DNA of 64,000 nucleotides from CALMEC01 sp964531025 (GTDB lineage Bacteria > Actinomycetota > Thermoleophilia > Miltoncostaeales > Miltoncostaeaceae). Shown one piece after another: positions 41,784-48,931 of the stretch. The notes under the pieces are model-generated. The model searched no databases and was not told the origin of the DNA. It saw nothing but the letters and a program-made list of their open reading frames with translations. Location: NCBI GenBank assembly GCA_964531025.1, contig CAZHDY010000001.1, positions 1-64,000 of the forward strand, read 5' to 3'. The translations under genes were made by a program, and so were the position numbers. Within the stretch, counting starts at the first letter, position 1. Every line of letters begins with the position of its first letter.

Positions 41784-41948
41784 AGATGACTGATCCCACG
41801 ACCTCGCGGCGTGGTGCACGCCCCCGTCGGTGCGGATACGTCACCGGCCACCTCGGAAAGGACACCACCCTGTCTCGTGGCGCCCGGCGACGCCCCGCAT
41901 CCGCCGTTGACGCACCCCACATCCACGATTCCGTGGAATCGATCATCT
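41784..41948 (-). repeat. Copy A of the TAGAT-ended terminal-inverted-repeat element
   Basis: A 165-bp unit. One end is AGATGACTGATCCCACGACC (41784-41803) and the other TTCCGTGGAATCGATCATCT (41929-41948); the reverse complement of one resembles the other. The interior has GGCGTGGTGCACGCCCCCGT, CACCTCGGAAAGGACACCAC and GACGCACCCCACATCCACGA, shared with the copy at 56258. The downstream end lies 11 bp before the dxr start codon. Confidence 0.75.
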
Positions 41949-41953
41949 AAGAT
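41948..41953 (+). promoter_or_regulatory. -10 box of leaderless dxr at the end of repeat copy A
   Basis: TAAGAT starts with the last base of the repeat element and ends 6 nt before GTG 41960. There is no ribosome binding site. The same arrangement and spacing recur at 56481 beside copy C. Confidence 0.5.
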
Positions 41954-41959
41954 TCACCG

Positions 41960-43069
41960 GTGCCGAAGCGCGTTCTCATCCTCGGGTCGACGGGGTCCAT
42001 CGGTGTCCAGGCCCTCGATGTGATCGCCGGGTCGGACGACCTCACACTGTGCGGGCTCGCATGCGGCAGCGACGACGCGACCCTCGCCCGGCAGTCCGCC
42101 GAACACGGGGGCGTCCCCACCAGCTGTACCGCGGGCACGGCGACCATCGCCGCAGACCCCGGCTTCGAAGCGCTCATCGACGCTTGCTCACCCGACATCG
42201 TCCTGAACGCCATCGTGGGGGCGGCGGGCCTCCGGCCGACACTGGCAGCACTCGATCGTGGCATCGACGTGGCTCTGGCCAACAAGGAGAGCCTGGTCGT
42301 CGGCGGGGATCTGGTGCGCATCGCGCGCGAGCGCAGCGGGGCGCGTCTCGTGCCCGTCGACTCGGAGCATTCGGCGCTCTTCCAGCTTCTGGAGCATGTC
42401 GACCGCACACGTGTGCGTACCACGGTCCTCACCGCATCCGGCGGTCCCTTCCGGGGTCGCTCCCGGGACGATCTCGCCACGGTCACGGTGCACGACGCGC
42501 TCGCGCACCCCACCTGGACGATGGGGGCGAAGATCACCATCGACTCGGCCACCCTCATGAACAAGGGGCTGGAGGTCATCGAGGCCCGGCACCTGTTCGA
42601 CCTGGAGGACGAGGAGGTCGAGGTGGTCGTCCACCCGCAGTCGTTCGTCCACGCCATGGTGCGCCTGGCCGACGGAAGCGTGCTCACCCACTGCGGTCCA
42701 CCCGACATGCGGGTCCCGATCGGTCACGCCCTCACCTGGCCGGCACCGGCCCCCGAACGGGAGCCCGTCGACCTCTTCGGTCGCCGGCTCGACTTCGAGG
42801 AGCCCGATCCCGACACGTTCCGCTGCCTCCCGCTGGCCCGTGAGGCCGGTCGCACGGGCGGCACGGCACCCGCCGTCCTGAACGCCGCCAACGAGGTGGC
42901 CGTCGCGGCCTTCCTCGACGGGCGCATCCGCTTCCTCGACATCGCCGACCTGGTCGACTCGGCCCTCTCGGCGATCTCCGCGGAGCCGGCCACGAGCCTG
43001 GATGCGGTCCTGGAGGCCGATCAGGATGCGCGTGAGCACGTCAACGCGGCGCTGGCGGTCCGCGCATGA
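41960..43069 (+). CDS. dxr: 1-deoxy-D-xylulose 5-phosphate reductoisomerase
   Basis: A 369-aa MEP-pathway enzyme converting DXP to 2-C-methylerythritol 4-phosphate with NADPH; it is the target of fosmidomycin. Motifs: RVLILGSTGSIGVQALDVIA (NADPH site), NAIVGAAGLRPTLAALDRGI, VALANKESLVVGGDLV, the metal/substrate region VPVDSEHSALFQLLE and TASGGPFRG, MGAKITIDSATLMNKGLEVI, and VVVHPQSFVHAMV. GTG 41960 appears leaderless. It leads dxr-rseP-ispG, overlapped by 4 bp each. Confidence 0.96.
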   Translation: MPKRVLILGSTGSIGVQALDVIAGSDDLTLCGLACGSDDATLARQSAEHGGVPTSCTAGTATIAADPGFEALIDACSPDIVLNAIVGAAGLRPTLAALDRGIDVALANKESLVVGGDLVRIARERSGARLVPVDSEHSALFQLLEHVDRTRVRTTVLTASGGPFRGRSRDDLATVTVHDALAHPTWTMGAKITIDSATLMNKGLEVIEARHLFDLEDEEVEVVVHPQSFVHAMVRLADGSVLTHCGPPDMRVPIGHALTWPAPAPEREPVDLFGRRLDFEEPDPDTFRCLPLAREAGRTGGTAPAVLNAANEVAVAAFLDGRIRFLDIADLVDSALSAISAEPATSLDAVLEADQDAREHVNAALAVRA

Positions 43070-44337
43070 CGCTGGTGAACGTCCTCGTCTTCGTGGCCAT
43101 CCTGATGGTCCTGATCCTGCTCCACGAGATGGGCCACATGCTGGTCGCCAAGTGGTGCGGCATGCGGGTCGAGAAGTTCTCCATCTTCTTCGGGCGTCCG
43201 ATCTGGTCGTTCCGGCGCGGTGAGACCGAGTACGGCATCGGCTGGCTTCCGCTCGGCGGATACGTGGCGATCACCGGTATGACGCGCGACGCCCTGGTCG
43301 AACGCGAGACGGTGTCGGTGCCGCAGGACGACCTGCGTGCGGTCGATGTCCGGCATGAGGAGGAGCGGGCGCGGGAGGACCGCCGCCGTATCCAGCCGAC
43401 GCTCGACGGCTGGTTCCGGGTGGGACGCTGGCCGCACGAGGGCAACGTGACCCTGGCGCGCGAGGTCCCCATGTCACCGGAGCTCGCCAAGCGTGCCTAC
43501 TGCAACTCGACGACGCCCCGGAAGGTCGCCACGATCCTCGCGGGTCCGATGGCGAATGTGATCATCGCGATCATCGCCTTCGCCGTCGCGTTCTGGATCG
43601 GGACACCGCAGTACCTGGTGGACGGCAAGATCCGCAGCGTCACCGCCGACAGCCCCGCCGCCGTCGCGGGAATCCTGCCGGGGGACCGCCTGACGGCCGT
43701 CAACGACGTCACCATCGACCAGAGCGGGGACGGTGTCGAGGCCAGCGTCGATCGTGCCCGCACCGAGCTGCAGCGGCACCCGGGTGAGCCGGTCACCCTG
43801 ACCTACCTCCGCGACGGCACCAGTCACAGCGTTCGGACGCCCCCGCTTACCGCCGACCCGGACAACCCCGACGTGGGACGGGTGGGCGTCAGCTTCGATC
43901 AGACGAAGGTCGGCATCGAGCGCGACGGACCGGTGGAGGGGCTCTGGAACGCCGTGGACTTCAGTTGGTACCTCACGACGGAGCAGGTGAAGGCCCTGGG
44001 ACGTCTGGTGACCGACGAGAAGGTGCGCGAGCAGGTGCAGGGACCGATCGGCATCGGCGCCACCTACAACGAGTTCGCGTCCGAGGGTGTCAGCGTGGTC
44101 CTGCGCTTCGTCGGGATCATCAGCCTGATCCTCGCCATAATGAACCTGATCCCGCTCCTTCCGCTGGACGGGGGACACATCGTGTTCGCGCTCGCCGAGC
44201 GCCTGAGGGGGAGGGCACTGTCCATCGCGACCTATCAGCGCGCGTCGGTCATCGGCATCGGCCTGATCATGCTTCTCGCGTTCTTCGCGTTCCGTAACGA
44301 CATCAGCAGCCTGACGGGGGAGGGCTTCAACCGATGA
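43066..44337 (+). CDS. rseP: Site-2 intramembrane metalloprotease (RseP/Rip1 family)
   Basis: 423 aa. The first helix carries the zinc motif in LILLHEMGHMLVAKWCGMRV; the third ligand Asp is in the last region NLIPLLPLDGGHIVFALAER. A PDZ domain lies at ~190-280 (GIRSVTADSPAAVAGILPG-type: IRSVTADSPAAVAGILPGDR). About 90 hydrophilic residues between the first helix and the second helix form an unusually charged insert (RHEEERAREDRRRIQPTL). Such proteases cut anti-sigma factors or remnant signal peptides within the membrane. The dxr-rseP-ispG order is the standard actinobacterial cluster. Confidence 0.94.
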   Translation: MTLVNVLVFVAILMVLILLHEMGHMLVAKWCGMRVEKFSIFFGRPIWSFRRGETEYGIGWLPLGGYVAITGMTRDALVERETVSVPQDDLRAVDVRHEEERAREDRRRIQPTLDGWFRVGRWPHEGNVTLAREVPMSPELAKRAYCNSTTPRKVATILAGPMANVIIAIIAFAVAFWIGTPQYLVDGKIRSVTADSPAAVAGILPGDRLTAVNDVTIDQSGDGVEASVDRARTELQRHPGEPVTLTYLRDGTSHSVRTPPLTADPDNPDVGRVGVSFDQTKVGIERDGPVEGLWNAVDFSWYLTTEQVKALGRLVTDEKVREQVQGPIGIGATYNEFASEGVSVVLRFVGIISLILAIMNLIPLLPLDGGHIVFALAERLRGRALSIATYQRASVIGIGLIMLLAFFAFRNDISSLTGEGFNR

Positions 44338-45560
44338 GGCGGGAGAGTGTTCGGTGCATGGTCGGCGACGTGGCCGTCGGGGGTGGCGCGCCGGTCGTCG
44401 TCCAGTCGATGACGAACACCGACACCGCGGACGCCGTGTCCACGGCGACCCAGGTGGCGGCGCTGGCCGAGGCGGGCTCGGAGATCGTGCGCATCACGGT
44501 CAACAACCGTGCCGCCGCGGCGAAGGTGGCCGAGATCCGCGATCGCCTGTGTGACGACTTCGGCGTGTCGGTCCCGATCGTCGGCGACTTCCACTACAAC
44601 GGCCACACGCTTCTGCGCGAGTTCCCCGACTGCGCCGACGCGCTCGACAAGTTCCGCATCAATCCCGGCAACGTGGGACGTCGCGACCGTCACGACAGCA
44701 ACTTCGCCGAGATCGTGCGGGCGGCCATCGACCACGACAAGCCGGTGCGCATCGGGGTCAACGCCGGATCGCTCGATCCCGAACTCCTCGACGAGCTCAT
44801 GGACGTCAACGCCCGCTCGGAAGCACCCGGCAGTGCGGAGGAGGTGCTGCGCGAGGCCATGGTCCAGAGCGCCCTCCGGTCGGCCGAGGCCGCGGAGGAG
44901 ATCGGCCTGGGGCACGACCGCATCATCCTCTCGTGCAAGGCGAGCCGTCTCGCCGAGATGGTCGCCGTGTACCGCGACCTCGCCGGCCGCTGCGACTACC
45001 CGCTGCATCTGGGGCTCACCGAGGCCGGCATGTCGACCAAGGGCATCGTCGCGACGTCGGCGGCGCTCTCGGTACTGCTTGAGGGCGGTATCGGCGACAC
45101 GATCCGGGCGTCGCTCACCCCCGAGCCGGGTGGCGACCGCTCCCTCGAGGTGCGCGTCTGCCTCGACATCCTTCAGAGCCTCGGCCTGCGCTCGTTCCGG
45201 CCCGAGGTCACCGCATGCCCCGGATGCGGTCGCACCACCAGCACCGTCTTCCAGGAGCTCGCCCAGGCCATCGAGGCCCGGCTGGAGGAGCGCATGTCCA
45301 CCTGGCGCACCGAGCGACCGGGCGTGGCCGATCTCAAGGTGGCCGTGATGGGCTGCATCGTGAACGGTCCGGGCGAGAGCCGCGCCGCCGACATCGGCAT
45401 CAGCCTTCCGGGAACGGGGGAGGAGCCCCGCGCCCCTGTGTACGTGGACGGCCAGAAGCACGTGACCCTCGAGGGCCCGCGCCTTGCCGAGGACTTCATG
45501 GACCTCGTCGAGGAGTACGTGGCCCGCCGCTTCCCGCTCACCGAGACCGCCGGCGTCTAG
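44334..45560 (+). CDS. ispG: 4-hydroxy-3-methylbut-2-enyl diphosphate synthase
   Basis: A 408-aa [4Fe-4S] enzyme of the MEP pathway (MEcPP to HMBPP). N-terminal TIM barrel: PVVVQSMTNTDTADAVSTAT, EIVRITVNNRAAA, PIVGDFHYNGHTLLREF, FRINPGNVGRRDRHDSNFAE, and IRIGVN-like VRIGVNAGSLDPELL. The C-terminal iron-sulfur domain has Cys ligands in EVTACPGCGRTTSTVFQEL and VAVMGCIVNGPGESRAADIG. ATG 44334 overlaps rseP. It works two steps after the products of ispD/E/F, not seen here. Confidence 0.97.
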   Translation: MRRESVRCMVGDVAVGGGAPVVVQSMTNTDTADAVSTATQVAALAEAGSEIVRITVNNRAAAAKVAEIRDRLCDDFGVSVPIVGDFHYNGHTLLREFPDCADALDKFRINPGNVGRRDRHDSNFAEIVRAAIDHDKPVRIGVNAGSLDPELLDELMDVNARSEAPGSAEEVLREAMVQSALRSAEAAEEIGLGHDRIILSCKASRLAEMVAVYRDLAGRCDYPLHLGLTEAGMSTKGIVATSAALSVLLEGGIGDTIRASLTPEPGGDRSLEVRVCLDILQSLGLRSFRPEVTACPGCGRTTSTVFQELAQAIEARLEERMSTWRTERPGVADLKVAVMGCIVNGPGESRAADIGISLPGTGEEPRAPVYVDGQKHVTLEGPRLAEDFMDLVEEYVARRFPLTETAGV

Positions 45561-45570
45561 AGGTCATCTC

Positions 45571-45921
45571 GTGATCAAGTGGATCCTCGTCGCTCTGCTG
45601 GTCGCCGGTTCGTTCGGCGTGATCTGGACCGCCCCGTGGAAGGACGACGTGGACCGGGCCACCGACCGCGTGAAGGGCGCGCTCTCCACGCTGGACAGGG
45701 ATACCGACCGCAAGTGCTCCGACTACGGCAAGCAGGTGCCCCAGAGCGTGAAGGACGCCGTGGCCGAGGTGGAGCGCGACGGTGTGCGTGACACGGATCT
45801 GGCCGACAAGGCGCGTCGCCAGGCGGACGGCATCGCCGAGTGCGTGAAACAGCTGCCGGCACTGGCGCCCCAGTGGGGTGACATCGAGCGCCGCCTGAGG
45901 CGCGCCGCGCCGACCGACTGA
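45571..45921 (+). CDS. Small membrane-anchored helical protein of unknown function
   Basis: 116 aa. The start GTG 45571 has AGAGG 8 nt upstream. One N-terminal helix (IKWILVALLVAGSFGVIWTA) is followed by a charged helical domain (DDVDRATDRVKGALSTLDRD and VKDAVAEVERDGVRDTDLAD) with two Cys (KCSDYGK and AECVKQLP) that could form a disulfide. It lies 10 bp after ispG and is probably cotranscribed. I do not recognise a family. Confidence 0.65.
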   Translation: MIKWILVALLVAGSFGVIWTAPWKDDVDRATDRVKGALSTLDRDTDRKCSDYGKQVPQSVKDAVAEVERDGVRDTDLADKARRQADGIAECVKQLPALAPQWGDIERRLRRAAPTD

Positions 45922-45970
45922 GCCGCGGCGCGAAGCGCTTCGCCACGGGAGTGACCGACGGCGCCTGTGC

Positions 45971-45976
45971 TAGCCT
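45971..45976 (+). promoter_or_regulatory. -10 box of tRNA-Pro
   Basis: TAGCCT ends 10 bp before the first tRNA base. A weak -35 (AGTGAC or GTGACC near 45950) is at short spacing. The transcript would continue directly into pgsA. Confidence 0.45.
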
Positions 45977-45986
45977 CTCGGGGCTT

Positions 45987-46065
<79 letters not shown>

Positions 46066-46066
46066 C

Positions 46067-46624
46067 GTGAGCGACGACACCTGGAAAACCCGGCTCTGGT
46101 GGTTGCCGAACGCGATCACCATCTGCCGACTGGCGGGACTGCCCGTTCTCATCTGGGCGGTCGTCACGCATTCCGGGCCGACATCGGCGTTCGTGGCGTG
46201 GCTCTTCGCCGGCATCGCGATCACGGACTTCGTCGACGGCAAGTTGGCGCGCTACCTACACGCGGAGTCGCGCTTCGGACAGATCGCCGACCCGCTGGCC
46301 GACCGGCTCGTCATGGCCGTCGGGCTCATCGCGTTCCTGGCATTCGACCGGCTCCACTGGACGGCCCCGGTCATCATCCTGGTGCGGGATGCCGTCGCGG
46401 TGATCGCCTTCGTCGTGCTGGCACGCCGGGGCGTCGAGATGCGGGTCGACTTCTGGGGCAAGGCCAGCTCCCTCATCGCCATGGTCGGCACCGGCATGTG
46501 CCTTCTCAGCACGTGGGTGGGAGGGGACATCATCTTCTGGATCGCCGTCGTGATCTCCGTCGCAACGCTCGCCAACTATGCGCGTGACGCGGCACGACGA
46601 TTGCGAGTCTCAGGCTCCACATGA
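46067..46624 (+). CDS. pgsA: CDP-alcohol phosphatidyltransferase (PgsA-like)
   Basis: A 185-aa integral membrane enzyme. The CDP-alcohol phosphotransferase motif DGxxAR-x8-GxxxDxxxD is complete in FVDGKLARYLHAESRFGQIA followed by DPLADRL. The opening WLPNAITICRLAGLPVLIWA is typical of phosphatidylglycerophosphate synthase. Six hydrophobic segments are visible. It uses CDP-diacylglycerol from CdsA; whether the acceptor is glycerol 3-phosphate or another alcohol is inference. GTG 46067 is 6 nt after tRNA-Pro with no ribosome binding site. Confidence 0.88.
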   Translation: MSDDTWKTRLWWLPNAITICRLAGLPVLIWAVVTHSGPTSAFVAWLFAGIAITDFVDGKLARYLHAESRFGQIADPLADRLVMAVGLIAFLAFDRLHWTAPVIILVRDAVAVIAFVVLARRGVEMRVDFWGKASSLIAMVGTGMCLLSTWVGGDIIFWIAVVISVATLANYARDAARRLRVSGST

Positions 46625-46643
46625 GGTTTTGGCCCCGTTCGGC

Positions 46644-46649
46644 TATGCT
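46644..46649 (+). promoter_or_regulatory. -10 box upstream of the RsiG-like gene
   Basis: TATGCT ends 8 nt before ATG 46658 with no purine-rich site between, so this is a near-leaderless start for the RsiG-like/FHA/FtsR unit. Confidence 0.45.
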
Positions 46650-46657
46650 GCCGGACG

Positions 46658-46930
46658 ATGGCAGATCCCGAATATCCCGGAAACGAGGCAGTTTCATCCT
46701 CCGCGGTCGACTTCTCCACGCTGAACGACGTCGAACTGCGCGATGAAATCCACCGCCTCATGCGGCGTGAGCGAGAGATCTCGTTCCAGCGCCGGTTCCT
46801 GCACGGGCAGATGGAACTCGCCCGAGCGGATCTGCAGCGTCGCCTGACGGCCGACGTACCGCTCACGATCTCACCCCAGGAGATCGAGGAACTGGAACGG
46901 GCTCTGAAGCCGGAGAGGGATAGCTCCTGA
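46658..46930 (+). CDS. RsiG-like single-motif helical protein (candidate c-di-GMP/anti-sigma family)
   Basis: A 90-aa acidic helical protein. The segment REREISFQRRFLHGQMELAR follows the RsiG spacing E-x3-S-x2-R-x3-Q-x3-D: here Glu, Ser and Arg are kept while Gln becomes His and Asp becomes Glu. RsiG is the c-di-GMP-dependent anti-sigma factor for WhiG in Streptomyces, where two motifs form one site; single-motif homodimeric forms are described from Rubrobacter. After the coiled coil come LQRRLTADVPLTISPQEIEE and a short tail. Whether this variant binds c-di-GMP is unknown. It is followed immediately (TGATG) by the FHA gene. The alternative is an unrelated coiled coil. Confidence 0.6.
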   Translation: MADPEYPGNEAVSSSAVDFSTLNDVELRDEIHRLMRREREISFQRRFLHGQMELARADLQRRLTADVPLTISPQEIEELERALKPERDSS

Positions 46931-47388
46931 TGTACTGCCCCGAGTGCGGGTTCCACCAGAGCGCCCAGGGCCACACGTTCTGTGAACGCTGTGGTGCCCG
47001 CCTGCCCCAGCCGGAACCGTCCGGGGGACAGACCACCGGTCCGTTCTCCATTCCCGATCCCACCAGCGAGATCGTCGCCGGCCACGGTGTCGTCGAGGGT
47101 CCGGCCCTCGCCATCCGTTCGGGAGGCGGTGTCTCCGGGCAGGTCTTCCGCCTGGCGGCCGGGACCACGGTCAGCCTGGGACGCGATCCCGATGCGGACA
47201 TCTTCCTCGACGACGTGACCGTCTCACGACGCCACGCCGAGGTCACCGTCGGCGATGACGTCCAGCTCACCGATCTGGCCAGCCTGAACGGCACGTACGT
47301 GAACCGGCGCCGCATCGACGAGGCCGAGACCCTCCTGGGCGGCGACGAGATCCAGATCGGCAAGTTCAGATTGGTGTTCATACGGTGA
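46930..47388 (+). CDS. Zinc-ribbon plus FHA domain protein
   Basis: 152 aa. The N-terminal zinc ribbon has CPEC (residues 3-6) and CERC (18-21), followed by a Pro/Ser linker. The C-terminal FHA domain (~75-152) has the phosphothreonine-binding residues in VSLGRDPDADIFLDDVTVSR, RHAEVTV and SLNGTYVNRRRIDEAETLLG. FHA domains bind phosphothreonine on partners of Ser/Thr kinases. The position directly before an FtsR-type MerR gene parallels mycobacterial garA-Rv1828, but GarA has a phosphorylatable N-terminal tail and not a zinc ribbon. ATG overlaps the previous stop; it overlaps ftsR by GTGA. Confidence 0.9.
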   Translation: MYCPECGFHQSAQGHTFCERCGARLPQPEPSGGQTTGPFSIPDPTSEIVAGHGVVEGPALAIRSGGGVSGQVFRLAAGTTVSLGRDPDADIFLDDVTVSRRHAEVTVGDDVQLTDLASLNGTYVNRRRIDEAETLLGGDEIQIGKFRLVFIR

Positions 47389-48092
47389 GTGATCCCGCGA
47401 CCACGATCCCTGAGAAGGGCGTCACCATCGGCCGGGTGTGCAAGGAGCTCCAGGCCGAGTTCCCGTCCATCTCGATCTCCAAGATCCGCTTCCTCGAGGA
47501 CCAGCGCCTCATCACTCCTCAGCGGACCGATGGCGGCTACCGCAAGTACACGCAGCACGACATCGATCGCCTGAGGACGATCCTGCGGTTGCAGCGTGAC
47601 GAGTTCCTTCCGCTGCGCGTGATCCGGCAGGAATTGGAGTCGTCCACCTCGGGCTCGTTCAGCGTCTCCAACCAGGCCCGTCAGCTGAAGCGCGCCAACC
47701 TTGCCGAGCCGGCCCCCAGCGTGCGCGTCGACGCCGAGGAGGTCGTCGAGCGCACCGGTGCACCGCCGGCCTTCCTCCAGGCGCTGGAGCAGTACGGCCT
47801 GATCAGTTCGTCGGAGGACGGCAGCGGATACAGCGAGACGGACCGCGAGATCGTCCAGACGGCCATGGAGCTCGCCGCGTTCGGGGTCGAGCCGCGGCAC
47901 CTGCGGATCTTCCGGGTTGCGGGTGAGCGGGAGGCCGGCCTTCTGGAGCAGGTGCTCGCCGCCGGACTGCGCTCCAAGAACCCGGACCGACGCCGTGAGG
48001 CGACCGGTGAGCTGGAGAACCTGGCGGCGCTGGCATCCCACCTTCGACACCTGATGCTGATCTCCGAACTCCGTAGGATCGTCGGAAACTAA
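47385..48092 (+). CDS. ftsR: MerR-family regulator of the FtsR type
   Basis: 235 aa. An N-terminal MerR winged helix: VTIGRVCKELQAEFPSISIS, KIRFLEDQRLITPQRTDGGY and RKYTQHDIDRLRTILRLQRD. A long C-terminal helical domain without the Cys of metal-sensing MerR proteins has LEQYGLISSSEDGSGYSETD, then FGVEPRHLRIFRVAGEREAG. It matches the Rv1828/FtsR group, regulators of ftsZ and growth in corynebacteria and mycobacteria. The FHA neighbour is conserved in that group. The target genes are not visible in this window. Confidence 0.85.
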   Translation: MSDPATTIPEKGVTIGRVCKELQAEFPSISISKIRFLEDQRLITPQRTDGGYRKYTQHDIDRLRTILRLQRDEFLPLRVIRQELESSTSGSFSVSNQARQLKRANLAEPAPSVRVDAEEVVERTGAPPAFLQALEQYGLISSSEDGSGYSETDREIVQTAMELAAFGVEPRHLRIFRVAGEREAGLLEQVLAAGLRSKNPDRRREATGELENLAALASHLRHLMLISELRRIVGN

Positions 48093-48116
48093 CCAACCGC
48101 TCCAGAAGGACCGCGA

Positions 48117-48665
48117 GTGTCGTCTCCCTTCGATCTCAACGCCGCCATCCGCAAGATTCCCGACCATCCGAAGGAGGGAATCCTCTTCTACGACCTGATG
48201 CCGCTGTTCGCCGATCCCGCCGGGTTGGATGCGTGCGTGGCGCAGATCGCGGACTGGGCGCGGCCACGTGAGGTCGACATCGTCCTCGGTGCGGAGGCGC
48301 GTGGTTTCATCGTCGGCGGCGGGGTCGCCCGGGATCTCGGCGTGGGATTCGCCGCGGCCCGCAAGCCCGGTAAACTGCCCGGCCGCACCGTCAGCCAGGA
48401 GTACGAGCTGGAGTACGGCATCGACACCCTCGAGGTGCACGAGGACGTCATCCGCCCCGGCATGCGCGTCCTGGTCCACGACGACCTGCTGGCGACCGGT
48501 GGTACGGCGCGCGCGAAGTGCGACCTGGTCGAGCGGCTCGGCGGCGTCGTCGCCGGTGTGGCCTTCGTGGTCGAGCTGACCTTCCTCCCGGGGAAGGATC
48601 GCCTCAGCGGATATGACGTGCTGTCGCTCGTCCAGTACGACTCCGAGACCGTGCCCGACAACTGA
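48117..48665 (+). CDS. apt: Adenine phosphoribosyltransferase
   Basis: A 182-aa purine salvage enzyme: adenine + PRPP to AMP. Motifs: IRKIPDHPKEGILFYDLMPL, DIVLGAEARGFIVGGGVARD, RKPGKLPGRTVSQEYELEYG and the PRPP-binding VLVHDDLLATGGTARAKCDL. GTG 48117 is preceded by AGAAGGA (6-nt spacing). In combination with ahcY it could recycle adenine and adenosine products. Confidence 0.95.
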   Translation: MSSPFDLNAAIRKIPDHPKEGILFYDLMPLFADPAGLDACVAQIADWARPREVDIVLGAEARGFIVGGGVARDLGVGFAAARKPGKLPGRTVSQEYELEYGIDTLEVHEDVIRPGMRVLVHDDLLATGGTARAKCDLVERLGGVVAGVAFVVELTFLPGKDRLSGYDVLSLVQYDSETVPDN

Positions 48666-48931
48666 TGCAGCGTCTCCTCCGATGGTGGGAGTCACTCCCG
48701 ATCGCCATGCAGGTGATCGTGTCCTTCGTCGTCGTCACCGCCATCATGCTCGTGTTCCACCTGGGGCCTCTCCGGCAGCCACTGGGGCGTGGCATCAGCT
48801 ACTCGGTGTTCTGGAGCCTCATCGGAACCGGCGCCGTCGTCGGGGCGACCAGGGCCGAGGCGGCCAAGCGTCGTGAACGTGACCGGGAACGCGACGAGCC
48901 CCCGAACCCTCGGCGCCACAAGGTTCCATGA
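48665..48931 (+). CDS. Small two-helix membrane protein
   Basis: 88 aa sharing one base with the apt stop (TGATG). Two hydrophobic segments (IAMQVIVSFVVVTAIMLVFH and VFWSLIGTGAVVGATRAEAA) are followed by a highly charged tail (RRERDRERDEPPNPRRHKVP). It overlaps the next gene by 4 bp. No recognised family. Confidence 0.7.
   Translation: MQRLLRWWESLPIAMQVIVSFVVVTAIMLVFHLGPLRQPLGRGISYSVFWSLIGTGAVVGATRAEAAKRRERDRERDEPPNPRRHKVP

Noticed and set aside
45558..45573. Short TAGAGGTCATCTC after ispG resembling a collapsed copy of the TAGAT element
   Set aside because: Only 13 bp; likely chance similarity around a ribosome binding site.
45930..45943. Perfect palindrome GCGAAGCGCTTCGC after the 116-aa gene
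   Set aside because: It could be a weak terminator, but there is no T-run and such G+C palindromes are frequent here.
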